In this document: positions 24,301 through 34,413 of the stretch, piece by piece
How positions within the stretch are numbered: the first letter of the stretch is position 1
How the letters are laid out: every line of letters begins with the position of its first letter
DNA from: Ulota crispa
Lineage: Eukaryota; Streptophyta; Bryopsida; Orthotrichales; Orthotrichaceae
Direction of reading: 5' to 3'
Length of the DNA stretch: 64,000 nucleotides
NCBI GenBank assembly: GCA_963920765.1
Contig: OY987242.1
Coordinates: 6,536,789-6,600,788 of the forward strand
Notes under the pieces: model-generated
Database searches by the model: none
What the model was told of the DNA's origin: nothing
What the model saw: only the letters and a program-made list of their open reading frames with translations
Made by a program: the position numbers and the translations under genes

Positions 24301-25358
24301 TACCCAAATCCCTTTTCAAACCTTTGCATCTGTTTTCTTTTATTTGTATACCCTCAATTTGGTTTCATAAGAACGCTGGTTTAAAAACAACCTTTATCAT
24401 TGTTTTGGATGAATGAGAAGTTACATGCATAGAACATCACAAGCATAAACAACATGTTTGTCTTCCAAAATACAAACTATAGAGCTCTTAGGGCATCCTC
24501 AACGCACCTGGTAAACTAGCGTACTTATTAGGTTTTATTTATGAATAAAAATAAATTATGCATTATCATTTCAAGAGTGTTGAAAAACTTATTGTGAAAG
24601 CTTTTGAGAAAAAAATGGATTTACACATAGGTGATTTAGATACATTGCATCCAATGTGAGCTGAGTCCCAAAAAAAATTAGAGCGCTCCCTAGATCAAGC
24701 CATAACAAGGAAAATCCAACCACAAGGCTGGCACAATTGTTGTACTTCTATTTGGGGTTTCTTTTTTTTTCTTTTTTTTCTTTTTTTTCTTTTTTTTGTG
24801 TGTGTGGCTTGATTTGGAGAGCCAACTAATGTTTTTTGGGACGTAGCTCACATGGCTAACTTTTCTTTTTTTGGGCTTGCTTTGGAGAGCCAACTTCTTT
24901 TTTTTTGGACTTAGCTCACAATGGATATAATGTATGTAACTCAACCAATATTTAAATTCAAATTTTCTCATGGTGTTTACAATAATCTTTTGAGTGCTCT
25001 TCGAAAGCTGATATTTGCATATTATAATTAAAAAAATCTAATAAAAGATCAGATGCATATGATTGTTGATCTCAACTCATCATTCTGATCATAAGAATGA
25101 CCCTCAGCCAAGAAATGTGAAACATGCTCACAAATACCCAAAAAGAACCATAGTGATGCTATTAATTGCTAATTGAAGAAAGGGTCCCCTGGTACCTCGG
25201 GCTTAAGATACTTAGAGAATCTCGTCAGACTTACAAACATGCATTCTTTGGTTGAAATCAGTGCCAGGCCCTTAGGACCCCGTGCTAACTTATACCAAAA
25301 GAAAAATTTCCAAAACACGATAATATGTGGGTTTCCCAAAAATCTACACTGAATATTG
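24301..25358. other. Intergenic DNA with T-rich microsatellite
   Basis: Apart from the CT8 array at 24761-24797, two similar blocks (about 24805-24850 and 24873-24915) share GGAGAGCCAACT and TTAGCTCACA-like words, a small local duplication. No gene is supported. Confidence 0.45.
24761..24797. repeat. (CTTTTTTTT)n microsatellite
   Basis: Four units of C followed by eight or nine T run into a short GT repeat. Confidence 0.9.
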
Positions 25359-25636
25359 CGTTTAGGTTGCTCCCACATTAATTTTTTTGACATCCCTCGC
25401 TATATAAACATTCACTGTTGCTTCAGTAGTTTTCATCGGTAATTACTGAATAACTAGTTTTTAAAGGGCTTTACAACAACAATGATGTTGCGGACATGCA
25501 AATTAGCTATACTCATGTTGTAAACCATGTGAAATCTTAAAATCTAGAGAGTTGCATGTGCCTTCAAGTGACCAAACTATGAATCATGAGGTAACTTTCT
25601 AGGGTAAGGCAACTTAATTGTCAAAGCAACCTAAAC
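25359..25636. mobile_element. N-family MITE, copy N2
   Basis: It runs from GCGTTTAGGTTGCTCCCACA to AAAGCAACCTAAAC. The ends are complementary and the interior follows N1 closely (AACAATGATGTTGC, GTAAACCATGTGAAATC). It is non-coding. Confidence 0.75.
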
Positions 25637-25998
25637 AAACGATGGAGTGGATGAACTTGTGAGAAAGATGATTCTATCTAGAGTCTTCGTATATATGACT
25701 GTTGTGTGATGAAATTAATTGCCTAAAACATAAAATTCAAAAATATATATGCATGTACTTTTTGCGGCTAGACTATGTCAACCTAATAACCTAGTTTATG
25801 GTTGGGTAAGACTCCTCAGCCAAGCCATTATCACTAACTTACAAAGGAAGAGAACGTGCACAAAGCAAGCAGATGCTTCCCAGGAGATGCAAATATCTGC
25901 AGCACAAGATGGCCAGTTTGCTTCATGCTGGGACCAAGAGACTTGGTCTTGCTCTGTTTTTGGGAAACACAAACGGGCTCTCATGTTGAGTTTGTGTC

Positions 25999-26652
25999 TC
26001 AAGGCCGAGCCACACCAAACTAAGCCGGCTTTTTGAAATGATGTTTTGTAAAAATTAGGTGGTGGCATTTATTTCTATATGTAAAAGTAGATTCTTTGAT
26101 TTTTTACGTTCACTTTTTTGGTCTCTCCAAAATTAATGTTTCTGAGAGTTCACAAACCTACATCTCAAACCTCTTGCCCTAAAATGATAAAGAGGTTATT
26201 TTAGTAGAACAACATATAAAACCTTGAAAAAGTGATTATCTCCTAATTTTACAAAAATGCAAGTTACTTCTTCATCCATTTCAAACCAATTTTTTTAGTC
26301 TATGTGGCCCCAGCATCAAGGCCAAGCCACGCCAAAAAGAATTAGTGTTCCAAACTGGAAGTTTGTAAAAAACAAGTGGCCACATCTACATCTTTCTGTA
26401 ACTATAGACTCCTTGAGTATTCACACCCAATTTATTTTATTTTATTCCAGATTGGCAGTTTTGAATTTTCCTCAAAATTTTCACAAACAATTGTTCCCAA
26501 CCTCCTACTCCGGAATGGTGAAAAGATCATCTTTAGTAAAACAGTGCATGATATCTTCAGCAAATTAATTGTCCCCCTATTTTCAAAAAGTACATTTTAC
26601 ATCTTTATCCATTCCAAACTGGCCTTTTTGGCATGTGTGCCCTTGCATTAGA
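25999..26652. repeat. O repeats, two tandem units (O2 and O3)
   Basis: Unit O2 (25999-26321) and unit O3 (26322-26652) both start AAGGCCRAGCCAC.CCAAA and end near GTG.GCCC..GCATYA. Both contain a C-rich-to-A-rich centre with AAAATGATAAAGAGGTTATTT-like sequence. A single related unit lies at 12001-12322. Frames here are not conserved among units. Confidence 0.65.
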
Positions 26653-27091
26653 AAAGGATCATGTGTCTTTTCAATTATATATCTTTTTAGTTTTTGGTTA
26701 CGTTCGTAGTGGGTTCTCAAGAAGCGCCAACAAACAATATGGAATTTGTGATACACATAAAATGCATGCAATGTTTGGTACAGTATATAATACATGCTAT
26801 GATATGTGGTGTGTGTACGACGTTTGTCCATTCATCCCTTGGTTAGTAGCTCCTAATTAGACTATGTCTCGGTCAGGAACCAAAAATAATTAGAGTAGTA
26901 GTTGCATAGTTTGATATCTACAAAAAAACTAATCTGATTGGAGTTCATATCAGTCTCTCAAAGACCTTAGCATTTGTATATGTCCATCATACAAGGTGTT
27001 TGAGAGGAATGTACACACATTTTTGGAATTATACATAACTCTATACTGGTCTCATACATTATGGAGGCAATTAGTCCGCATTAAAAACAGA
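26653..27091. other. Intergenic DNA, nothing recognised
   Basis: No exon, inverted repeat or known repeat of this window is seen. Confidence 0.4.
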
Positions 27092-27332
27092 TTAAGCCCT
27101 AAACGTCTTCAAAGTCCCTCTTTGCTACCAATACAATACGAACTATTTTTCTTGTATTTATAATGGATCCACACCTTTACTATGTTTGATATCAACAAAG
27201 ATGTTAAAATATTGATCAATGCAATTCTAGTGAGCTATTTGAAGTCCCTAACTAAATTTCTTTTTAATAGCAAATGCTAGTTATCTGGAAACATATTTAC
27301 TATCCCCATGCCGTGGGACGTTTAGGAGTTAA
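27092..27332. mobile_element. Short A-related TTAA MITE
   Basis: The ends are TTAA-GCCCTAAACGTC and GGGACGTTTAGGAG-TTAA, 241 bp in all. The termini belong to the same series as the CCCCTAAAGG and CCCTTGAACGTC elements, but the interior is not alignable with them. Confidence 0.7.
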
Positions 27333-27425
27333 GTACATACATGACATTAATTTGACACCATGTAATTGTTTCAAACTAATTGTAGAATAGTGTTTGTTTA
27401 CAAAAATAATGATAATCTATAACCT

Positions 27426-28193
27426 TTAAACAATGGGTAGGTCACCATGACTACTTACTACAGTAGTGTGGCTAGTGTGGTATACTATAGGTTGATAGCA
27501 GATTTGGCATAAAATAATTCTCCAAAATTTTACTTAATTATTCTATAAATTATTCTTCAAAAACGCCCAATGTTAAACAAATCAAAAATTGAAATGTCAA
27601 ATATTATAAAAATCATTAAGCTTAGCTAACAATGGAAGGTCAAGGTTGATTCCAAGAGGGCTCAATCTATTGAAAATTTCTTACCAAGGGCAAATTTTAG
27701 AAAGTGGAAGATGCTTAGAGAAAGGCTTAATTCTATTAATTTTTTTGATTGAATGCCAAATAATAACAATTTTTTTGAAAGTGCCTAATCTTGTTTAATT
27801 ATAAAATCTGATGCTGAATTGATTTTTTGTGGAAAAATAATAAATTTGGCATTGAGTAGCCAAATCTGCTCCCAAATTTGCTCCCCACCTACAGTAGTGC
27901 CCACAAAATTTAGTATCATTTTCAAAAGTTACATAAGACAACATGCAATGCTACTTTCATAAAAATTGTAAGAAGAAAAGCATGGACCTAACACCATTTT
28001 TGTGAATCTTCTCACAATCTAAGATACTTATAAATATGAGTACATTCAATGAGGTTAATTTTTGCCTTCCATAATGGACCATACCTCCATAATTTTTTAT
28101 TTTAAGGAATGAAAAAACAACTTTCTTACTCTAGCAAATTGTCTTTTGTCATCCATAGGAGGACAGACGTCCACATTGGCGTTTAAGGGTCAG
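27426..28193. mobile_element. A-related element interrupted by J2
   Basis: The right end GGCGTTTAAGGGT followed by CAGT corresponds to the GCTTAAAGG-TTAA end of the copy at 2125-2641. The interior 27974-28090 is homologous to 2280-2400. The left terminus is eroded (AAACAATGGGTAGG near 27426). Element J2 splits it at a TA where the other copy is continuous. Confidence 0.5.
27483..27896. mobile_element. J-family TA element, copy J2
   Basis: The ends TA-CTATAGGTTGATAG and CTCCCCACCTACAG-TA are decayed complements. The whole body is the inverse of J1. It is inserted in the A-related element at 27426-28193, whose paralogue at about 2180-2200 reads through the site with one TA. Confidence 0.8.
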
Positions 28194-28856
28194 TGATCAT
28201 AGTGCTTTCATCCAATACTCTATGTACCAAAACTGTACATTCAGACTTTAGAGGCCTTGTTTGTTTGAGTGTGGTAAATTTAGATTGAATGATGCTTATG
28301 GATATACATACCATACATGAGACTTGAGAATTTGAGCAATAAATCTGTATGCTGCAAAAATCACATTCATTCAGCTGTGATTTAAAAGCCCATCTTCGGG
28401 GTACTATTTGACCAAGTACAAACTACAAGGAGGTGGTGTAATTGCAATGATATATATATTTTAAAGCCTTTTGAAGGGTTTGACTACAGAATTCTTGAAT
28501 ACCAAAAGGACAGATCCACTTATTAGTTCAATGTAACTTTATTGAATACTACTGAAGTCAGAAGTTGAGTCTGCTGCTTTTATGTTTGACTCAAGGCAGA
28601 GTCTTCTTCTTATTTATTATTCACTTTTTGTTTCCAATTGCCTTATTTTGCTTTAGGTTCATGAAAATGCACGTGAACAGGAGACCAGGCTGCAGTTATG
28701 AAGAGCCTGAATGAAGCTTCATTGGGGGACAAGAGATATTCAACATGCATTTTGTAGACGTTATAACTTACACGTCTTTTGTACCATCACCCTCTGCCAC
28801 TTGACTATTTGTGTCTCTAAGCTTGTCTGTACCTTTTCTTCGTCTTCGATTTTTCT
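28194..28856. other. Intergenic DNA, nothing recognised
   Basis: No exon or element could be supported. Composition is near average. Confidence 0.4.
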
Positions 28857-28915
28857 CAGTGAAAATTTAATGGATGCCCTTGAAATTTACAATATTTGTA
28901 CAGAACAGATTAGTG

Positions 28916-29135
28916 TTCGGGGAGAAATTTTAGCTTCAGGCATTTCCTAGTTTCAACTCGATTCTCATTAACATGCACCGGTTTTTTTCCGTGAAACCTC
29001 TAAATGTATACTGTGAAATACTATATTTAGATTTCTTTGGAAAAATGAATCGGTTTTTCATCCGGTAGTTTGAGGTTGCAACTAGATTTGTTGCAATTTC
29101 AACTGGCCACTACACTAACTGCCAGTTCTCCCAAA
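28916..29135. repeat. K repeat, copy 2
   Basis: It begins GGGGAGAAATTTTAGCTTCA and parallels 47926-48160 over about 220 bp, including GCAATTTCAAC.G and CACTACACTA. It lies inside the composite H element. Confidence 0.65.
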
Positions 29136-29221
29136 ACCTTGAACAAATGTCCTTAATTTTTCAAAAATTATACAAAAATTCTTAAGAATTTTCATAATTG
29201 CAAAAATATCCTTCTCTAGAA

Positions 29222-30182
29222 TTAACCTCTAAAGGCCCAAGTGTCCATTCAATAGCCACTTGAGAACTCATGTAGGGTCATATGGAGTCAATTTTTATTG
29301 GGTGTTCTCAAAATTGTTACACAAGGTGTAAATTTGTATCCCCCAAGTGGAAATATATTTTTTTCCCCAATCAGATGCCTAGTTCAAAAGTTATGCTACC
29401 CAAAAGAATTTGGGCAATTTGGGTGGGACTTTGGGCATCTTTCAAGAATCTTATGCTAAAACTCTCATTAACTTTTGAAATTTGGCAAGTATGTAACTAA
29501 AATACATGGTCTATAATTTTCAAAAAAGTAAATAAATTGAGGCCTCACATCACATTCTAAAGGGAGTAAAACTTTGTTAACTATGTTCGGGAAGTGTCAA
29601 GAAAAAATGTTTTCCTCTAACTTCAGGGCCTATTGACTTTCAATTTATAAATCCAAAGCTCTTGAATTTTTTTCAAACATTCCAAATGTTTGTCTCTAAC
29701 TTTTTACCATTTAGATTTCAAATAAAAGATGCCCTCAGTGCACAAGAAATCAGGAAAGAATGACTAAAGTATTGCCAATTCACTTAACCTCCTTTTACTG
29801 CAAGGCATTTTAGAGTAAGCTAGATTCATAATTTTCTCTTGAAACTTTTTATAGGTGTACCTAGCAAGATATAGATGTTAGTGGAAAAAAACTTTAATTC
29901 ATGCCGACCAAAAATTTGACTCCAAAGAGGCTCAAAGTTTGCTGACCCATTTGTGCAGGGACAAAAAAAGCTTTTTTATAAATTTTGAATGCTATAATCT
30001 TTCAATATGTGTGGTCACATGGGCTGAATTTTTTTGCACTCAATAATAAAATATTTTACTACAATTTTGTATGGTTGAAGTTTCAAAAATAGTTTTCAAA
30101 TTAAAATTCTCATTAATATATTGAAAAAACACAAATTTTGATAGTTTATGGTGAAAACACCCCTTAGGCCTTTAGGGGTTAA
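29222..30182. mobile_element. A-family TTAA element (copy in H)
   Basis: It runs from TTAA-CCTCTAAAGGCCC to TAGGCCTTTAGGGG-TTAA, 961 bp. The termini fit the A family, but the interior differs from the 4908 and 10708 copies, so it is a separate subfamily. No transposase frame is present. It separates the two halves of an H fold-back. Confidence 0.75.
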
Positions 30183-30476
30183 ATAAGGCGTATATCACCT
30201 ACTTCTTGGTAAGATTTGTGTTGAAAGATTGATCACATTACAAGTCTTGTCCTAAAGTAGGTGACATGCACTTTTGATAATTGTGAAGAAGGATATTTTT
30301 GCAATTATGAAAGTGTGTTAAGAGTATTTGTGCAATTTTTGAAAAACCAAGAATGGTTTTACAAATATTGTAAATTTCAAGAGTATCCATCAAAATTTCC
30401 TTTCTTTTTATAGTTGGGCGTTGACAATGGTGGATGACAAGCTTGTATGCATATGTTTCTTTAAAAACTTTGTATT

Positions 30477-30732
30477 AACGCGTTATTTGTTAAATTGGGA
30501 AAAATAGAGGTCCCATTTTGTACCCACCTAAAACCCAAAAAGTTACCTTAAACCAAATTCAAAGGTATCAAATTTTGTTTGAGCCACTAAGATTTTTTCC
30601 CTCACAAATTCCTCCTCTCAGATGAGGACACGTGGACCGATTTTAGGAGTACTCTTGAAAGTTAATAAAAATCTTCAAAAATCCCAGAGTCCCACTTTGT
30701 AAGCAAATTCCCAAATTAACAAATAACGAGTT
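30477..30732. mobile_element. C-family MITE
   Basis: The ends AACGCGTTATTTGTTAAATT and AATTAACAAATAACGAGTT pair imperfectly. A TATT direct repeat flanks them (30473-30476 and 30733-30736). The interior is homologous to the inverse of the copies at 49183-49453 and 55869-56124 (GAGCCACTAAGATTTTTTCC). Confidence 0.8.
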
Positions 30733-32404
30733 TATTTACCTCTTTGACTATTAGCTTTTCAGATGATTCTTGAAGGTGCAAATGAAGAGAACAATAACAA
30801 GCCTCACATCTCCTCAACTAACCTTGAGATAGATATCTCCATTACCATCCATGTAACAACTTTACGTACAAGTGCATTTGTATTCTATGCAATAATGAGT
30901 GTTGGATGAAACAAATTATGTTTGTCTTATTGTGGAGAAAGGATTGGACAATTGTTTGAACCTTGGATACATTAAAAAATGCCATAAATCAGGTCTCTTA
31001 CTCTCTATGCTTGTTGGGTGCATTTAATTTATTGGAAACAAGGGACTAGGCTTGGAACATTACCTAGTGCTAACTAATACTTGTCAACTATGGATGTTTT
31101 TGAGTAGAATAAGCAAATTCGTTGACAAGCCACAAGCTCCACTGTGAACAAGGTGCCCAAAAATGTGACATAGGATGGACTTCCACAACAAAGAAGAATA
31201 AAATTAGTGTATTACAAATGGTAGTGATAAGCTTGCTGACATTTGTTCCAACTGGTGTAGATTGTCCACAAGCGATCTATTGATCATTTGTCTCTCTCTA
31301 GGCCTTACTTTGACATCAAAACTTAGTCTCTCACAATATCTTGTGGATTTTAGAATAGCCATTTTTACCTTGTTCTTGGATGCCTCTTTCGTAATACAAT
31401 TGAGCAATGGAATTTGCATGTCTTTAGGTTCATGAAAAAAAAACAAAACGAAAAAAAATTCTTCATCGACATTGACAGAGTAGACCAAGAAGACCATGTG
31501 CTACTAGCATGAGACGTTGCTTCATTGTTGATACTTACAATGCTCCTTAATGCATATTCTTTTTTTTGATAATCGTGTGTTTTCTCCAAAGTACTTGCTT
31601 ATTGAGTTTTGAACATTCAAAAAAAGCAAAAATTGTTCATGGTGTATGCCTTTTATTGCCCCTGTATATATTTTATGAGATTTTTATTTTTTTACATTCA
31701 ACAAACAAAATCACAAATATTCTTTAAGTTATAAGGATTTCATATGCATTTGAGAAAAATATATTTAACAAGAATTCCAAAGAAATTTGAAAAATAATTG
31801 CAATAAATGTACAAAAATCTGAAAAAACATGGAACATTGACATAAGTATTAAATTGCTAGGATAGTTAACACTTACAAATATAGAAACAAGCCGTCAAAC
31901 TCCATCTTGACATAATGTCTTCAAGTAAGTAGTTTTTTCTAAACTTTCAAGCAGGAGGAACTAGTTTGTATTTGTTTTTGTTTTTGTGGTTTTGTCAAAA
32001 TCTACAAAGATGATGTTGGAAGTAGTACCAAATTTGAAGAACAAGTTAATCAAAATGCTAAACTACGTAACACAATGTATGGTTTTTTTGAACAAATTTT
32101 TTTATCTAAAAATATTGTTTTTGTATCACTTGAATTAACATTGTAACCCAAATAGACCATTGAATAAATGATAAACAAAATTGGATGGAAATTATTCATT
32201 TAGAAAAAATAGGTATCATACGATTGTTTCTAGGCTACATCTTGGCATTGATGATCTGGTAAGCTTAGTTTTTTCCGCTCTCAAACAAAAGATGTCGTAA
32301 ATCATACTTTCTCCCTTACCAAAAGAATGATACAAACAAAATCTCATTTGGCAAGAGAATGATACGTAATTCCGCTTTGTCAAAAAGGAATGTTCAATAA
32401 AAAT
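30733..32404. other. Intergenic DNA, nothing recognised
   Basis: AT-rich; minus-strand frames at 31204-31589 and 32216-32440 lack any family motif and splice context. I see nothing else. Confidence 0.4.
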
Positions 32405-33297
32405 AGGGAAAATATCAAAAATACCCCTCGATTCTTTCAAATTATCAGATATTCCCTATTGTTTGAAACATCAAAAATAATCCTAGCTTACTATAGGAAT
32501 ATCAATCATATTCCTAGTTATCTTTGAGAATATCATTAATATCCCTAGTTTTTTGTGCTTCTTTATTGCCATTTTTAAAAAATGTTAAAATGACAATGAC
32601 AATTACTATGCAATCATTGCAATGGCTTTGACCACAATAGGCTTACACGCAAACACTTTATATAAAGCTTATAGAGCTTGCTTCCAAGATTTGGCTTGCA
32701 TTCAACTTACATCTGTTGTTTGTACTTTCCATTATCATCCAAGTATTTCCAAAAATTTGTAAAAAAAGACACAAGAGAGTTAGGATATTTTTTGTAATTC
32801 AAATAATACAAGGGTGTATTTGACATTTCATAATACTTGAGGGTCCCAAAAAACTAGGGGTATAAGGTAGTCTACTCATAAACCGTCTAGGCATTAAAAC
32901 CACCCACCTTCTCAAATATTTCCTTGCTATACATGCTTTTTTTCATAGGTTTTCAAAATATACATGTAGTGTACATTTGAGGAGGTGGACAGTTTTAGAG
33001 ACCTATGACCTTTCCACTTCAAAATTTCAAACCTAATTCCACAAAGCTTCAAAAAAAATGAAATAACTTGGGTTAGTTGTCAATTCTTCTAGTCTTTCAA
33101 GGAAAATTTACTAAAAAATAGTTCAAGAAGTTTCACCTCCCCAAAATTCAATTTCAGTCCTTAGATGGACGGTTTATGAGCACACTACCTTAATCAATAT
33201 TCCTACATAAAGCCAAGGGTGTTCTTGATATTTCAAACAATACAAGGATGTATTTGATACTGTTAAAGAATTGAGGGGCATTTTTGATATTTTCCCT
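32405..33297. mobile_element. G element, TA-flanked, with nested D2
   Basis: The ends AGGGAAAATATCAAAAATAC and ATTTTTGATATTTTCCCT are complements (TA-GGGAAAATATC in the TA-duplication reading). Tandem-like ATATTCCTAG words fill the left part. Without the nested D2 it would be about 563 bp. It is non-coding. Confidence 0.75.
32863..33192. mobile_element. D-family TA element, copy D2
   Basis: It runs from TA-AGGTAGTCTACTCATAAA to TTTATGAGCACACTACCT-TA, 330 bp, with the family interior GTACATTTGAGGAGGTGGAC, TTCAAAATTTCA and CAACTTGGGTTAG-like blocks. It is inserted in the G element, so it is younger. Confidence 0.85.
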
Positions 33298-33303
33298 AAA
33301 ACA

Positions 33304-33412
33304 AATGCCTAAAAATTATGGTCCAAAATAATATGTGCAATTTCTGAAAAACCAAGGATTTCCGTACAAATATGGCAAACTTCAGGTGTATCCATAAAAT
33401 TTTCCCTTTAAT
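33304..33412. mobile_element. H-family half element
   Basis: Only the right half of an H element is present (AATGCCTAAAAATTATGGTC through TCCATAAAATTTTCCC). No left arm is found, so it is a truncated copy. It lies just upstream of the NPH3-like gene. Confidence 0.65.
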
Positions 33413-34413
33413 CTTCACCTTGAAGGTAGCAACGTGCACTGCCTAAAAATGGAGAATCCTGGCAGACGAGCACCTGAGTTCTTCGTTTATTCTTCGTCGT
33501 CTATTTCGATTCGAAGGGGGAAAATGAGGCTCTGAAAGACCGAGCCAGGACTGCGACATGAGCATAGGAAGAAAAAGCCACAGGGAATGACGAAAAGCAG
33601 GAGCGCCGGGCCGTTGTACAGTACCAGACCAGAGATCACTCACACCAGAGACCAGAGACTAGTAAGCTTTAGAGACTAGTACTGTAGAGTGCAGAGACTA
33701 GAGACTAGAGACTAGAGAGAGAGAGAGAGCCAGAGAGCCAGAGAGGGGACTGCAGAGCCAAAAGCTGGAGTTAAGTTCGTAGCGTCGTAAACCGAGGCTG
33801 CGCTGCGGCTTGCCTGCCTGCCTGCTTGTCTGCTGGGCCAAGGTGCCACCTTGTCCGAACGAATATCTTCATTTCTTCACCACCACCACCACCCTTGGGT
33901 GGACAACCTTTTTGAACGTCCCGTACATTCCAAACGCTACACTACAAACGCCGTCCCTATAATCTTCCTACCTCACTCCCGCCCTCGCCCTCCCCCTCCC
34001 TATGCCCTGCCCTCACCTCCTTGCTCTATTTGTTACAATCCCATTGGCACTGTTTGTTTGACATCTCATCTCCTCCTTTAAGTTTTGACTTCCTACTGTT
34101 GTTGTTTAAGAAAATATCTGTGCACATCTGGACACGCGCAGGCAGGCAGGCAGGCAATCACTGCCCAAGCTTCGCCATTCGGTGCAATCTATCCCCTTTG
34201 TGTTGGTGATTTCACAGATTTATTGGCCTTTGTGGATTCCAGCAAGCTGAGCTTCGACTGCAGTTGTAGTAGTAGTAGTAGTAGTATTCATGGAGCGGGG
34301 AGGGAAGGGAAGGGAGACAGTGGTACAATCAGCAGCCTGCGCTGAGAGATCTGGTGATTTGGTGCGGCCTGCTGTGGTTCTGCAGGCGTTTCAGTCTCTG
34401 CAGGCATGATGTA
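33413..34413 (+). promoter_or_regulatory. Probable promoter and first leader exon of the NPH3-like gene
   Basis: Composition changes sharply here to GC-richer DNA with polypurine and polypyrimidine tracts, typical of plant 5' regions. There is a GAGACTAG and GA repeat at 33650-33735, a C-rich tract at 33870-34000, CAGG repeats at 34138-34156 and an AGT repeat at 34266-34285. TAG followed by GTGAGTACG at 34412-34422 is a good donor, so a non-coding first exon probably ends at about 34413. I cannot place the transcription start. Frames here lack conserved domains and are probably upstream frames of a leader. Confidence 0.45.
33650..33735. repeat. GAGACTAG / GA microsatellite
   Basis: Repeats of AGAGACTAG merge into a GA run (about 33715-33730). 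They are likely part of the core promoter or leader of the downstream gene. Confidence 0.8.

Larger units (their letters stand above)
28857..30402. mobile_element. H-family fold-back, composite copy with two insertions
   Basis: The left part (GAAAATTTAATGGATGCCCT at 28861, TTTACAATATTTGTACAG) pairs with the right end (TTGTAAATTTCAAGAGTATCC, AAAATTTCC at 30370-30400). A second arm pair lies at 29155-29220 and 30285-30345. Between these sit a K repeat (28916-29135) and an A element (29222-30182). The outer ends are eroded. Confidence 0.6.

Noticed and set aside
24003..24416. 137-codon frame in and beyond B1
   Set aside because: It crosses the right terminus of B1 and is not open in the homologous part of B2.
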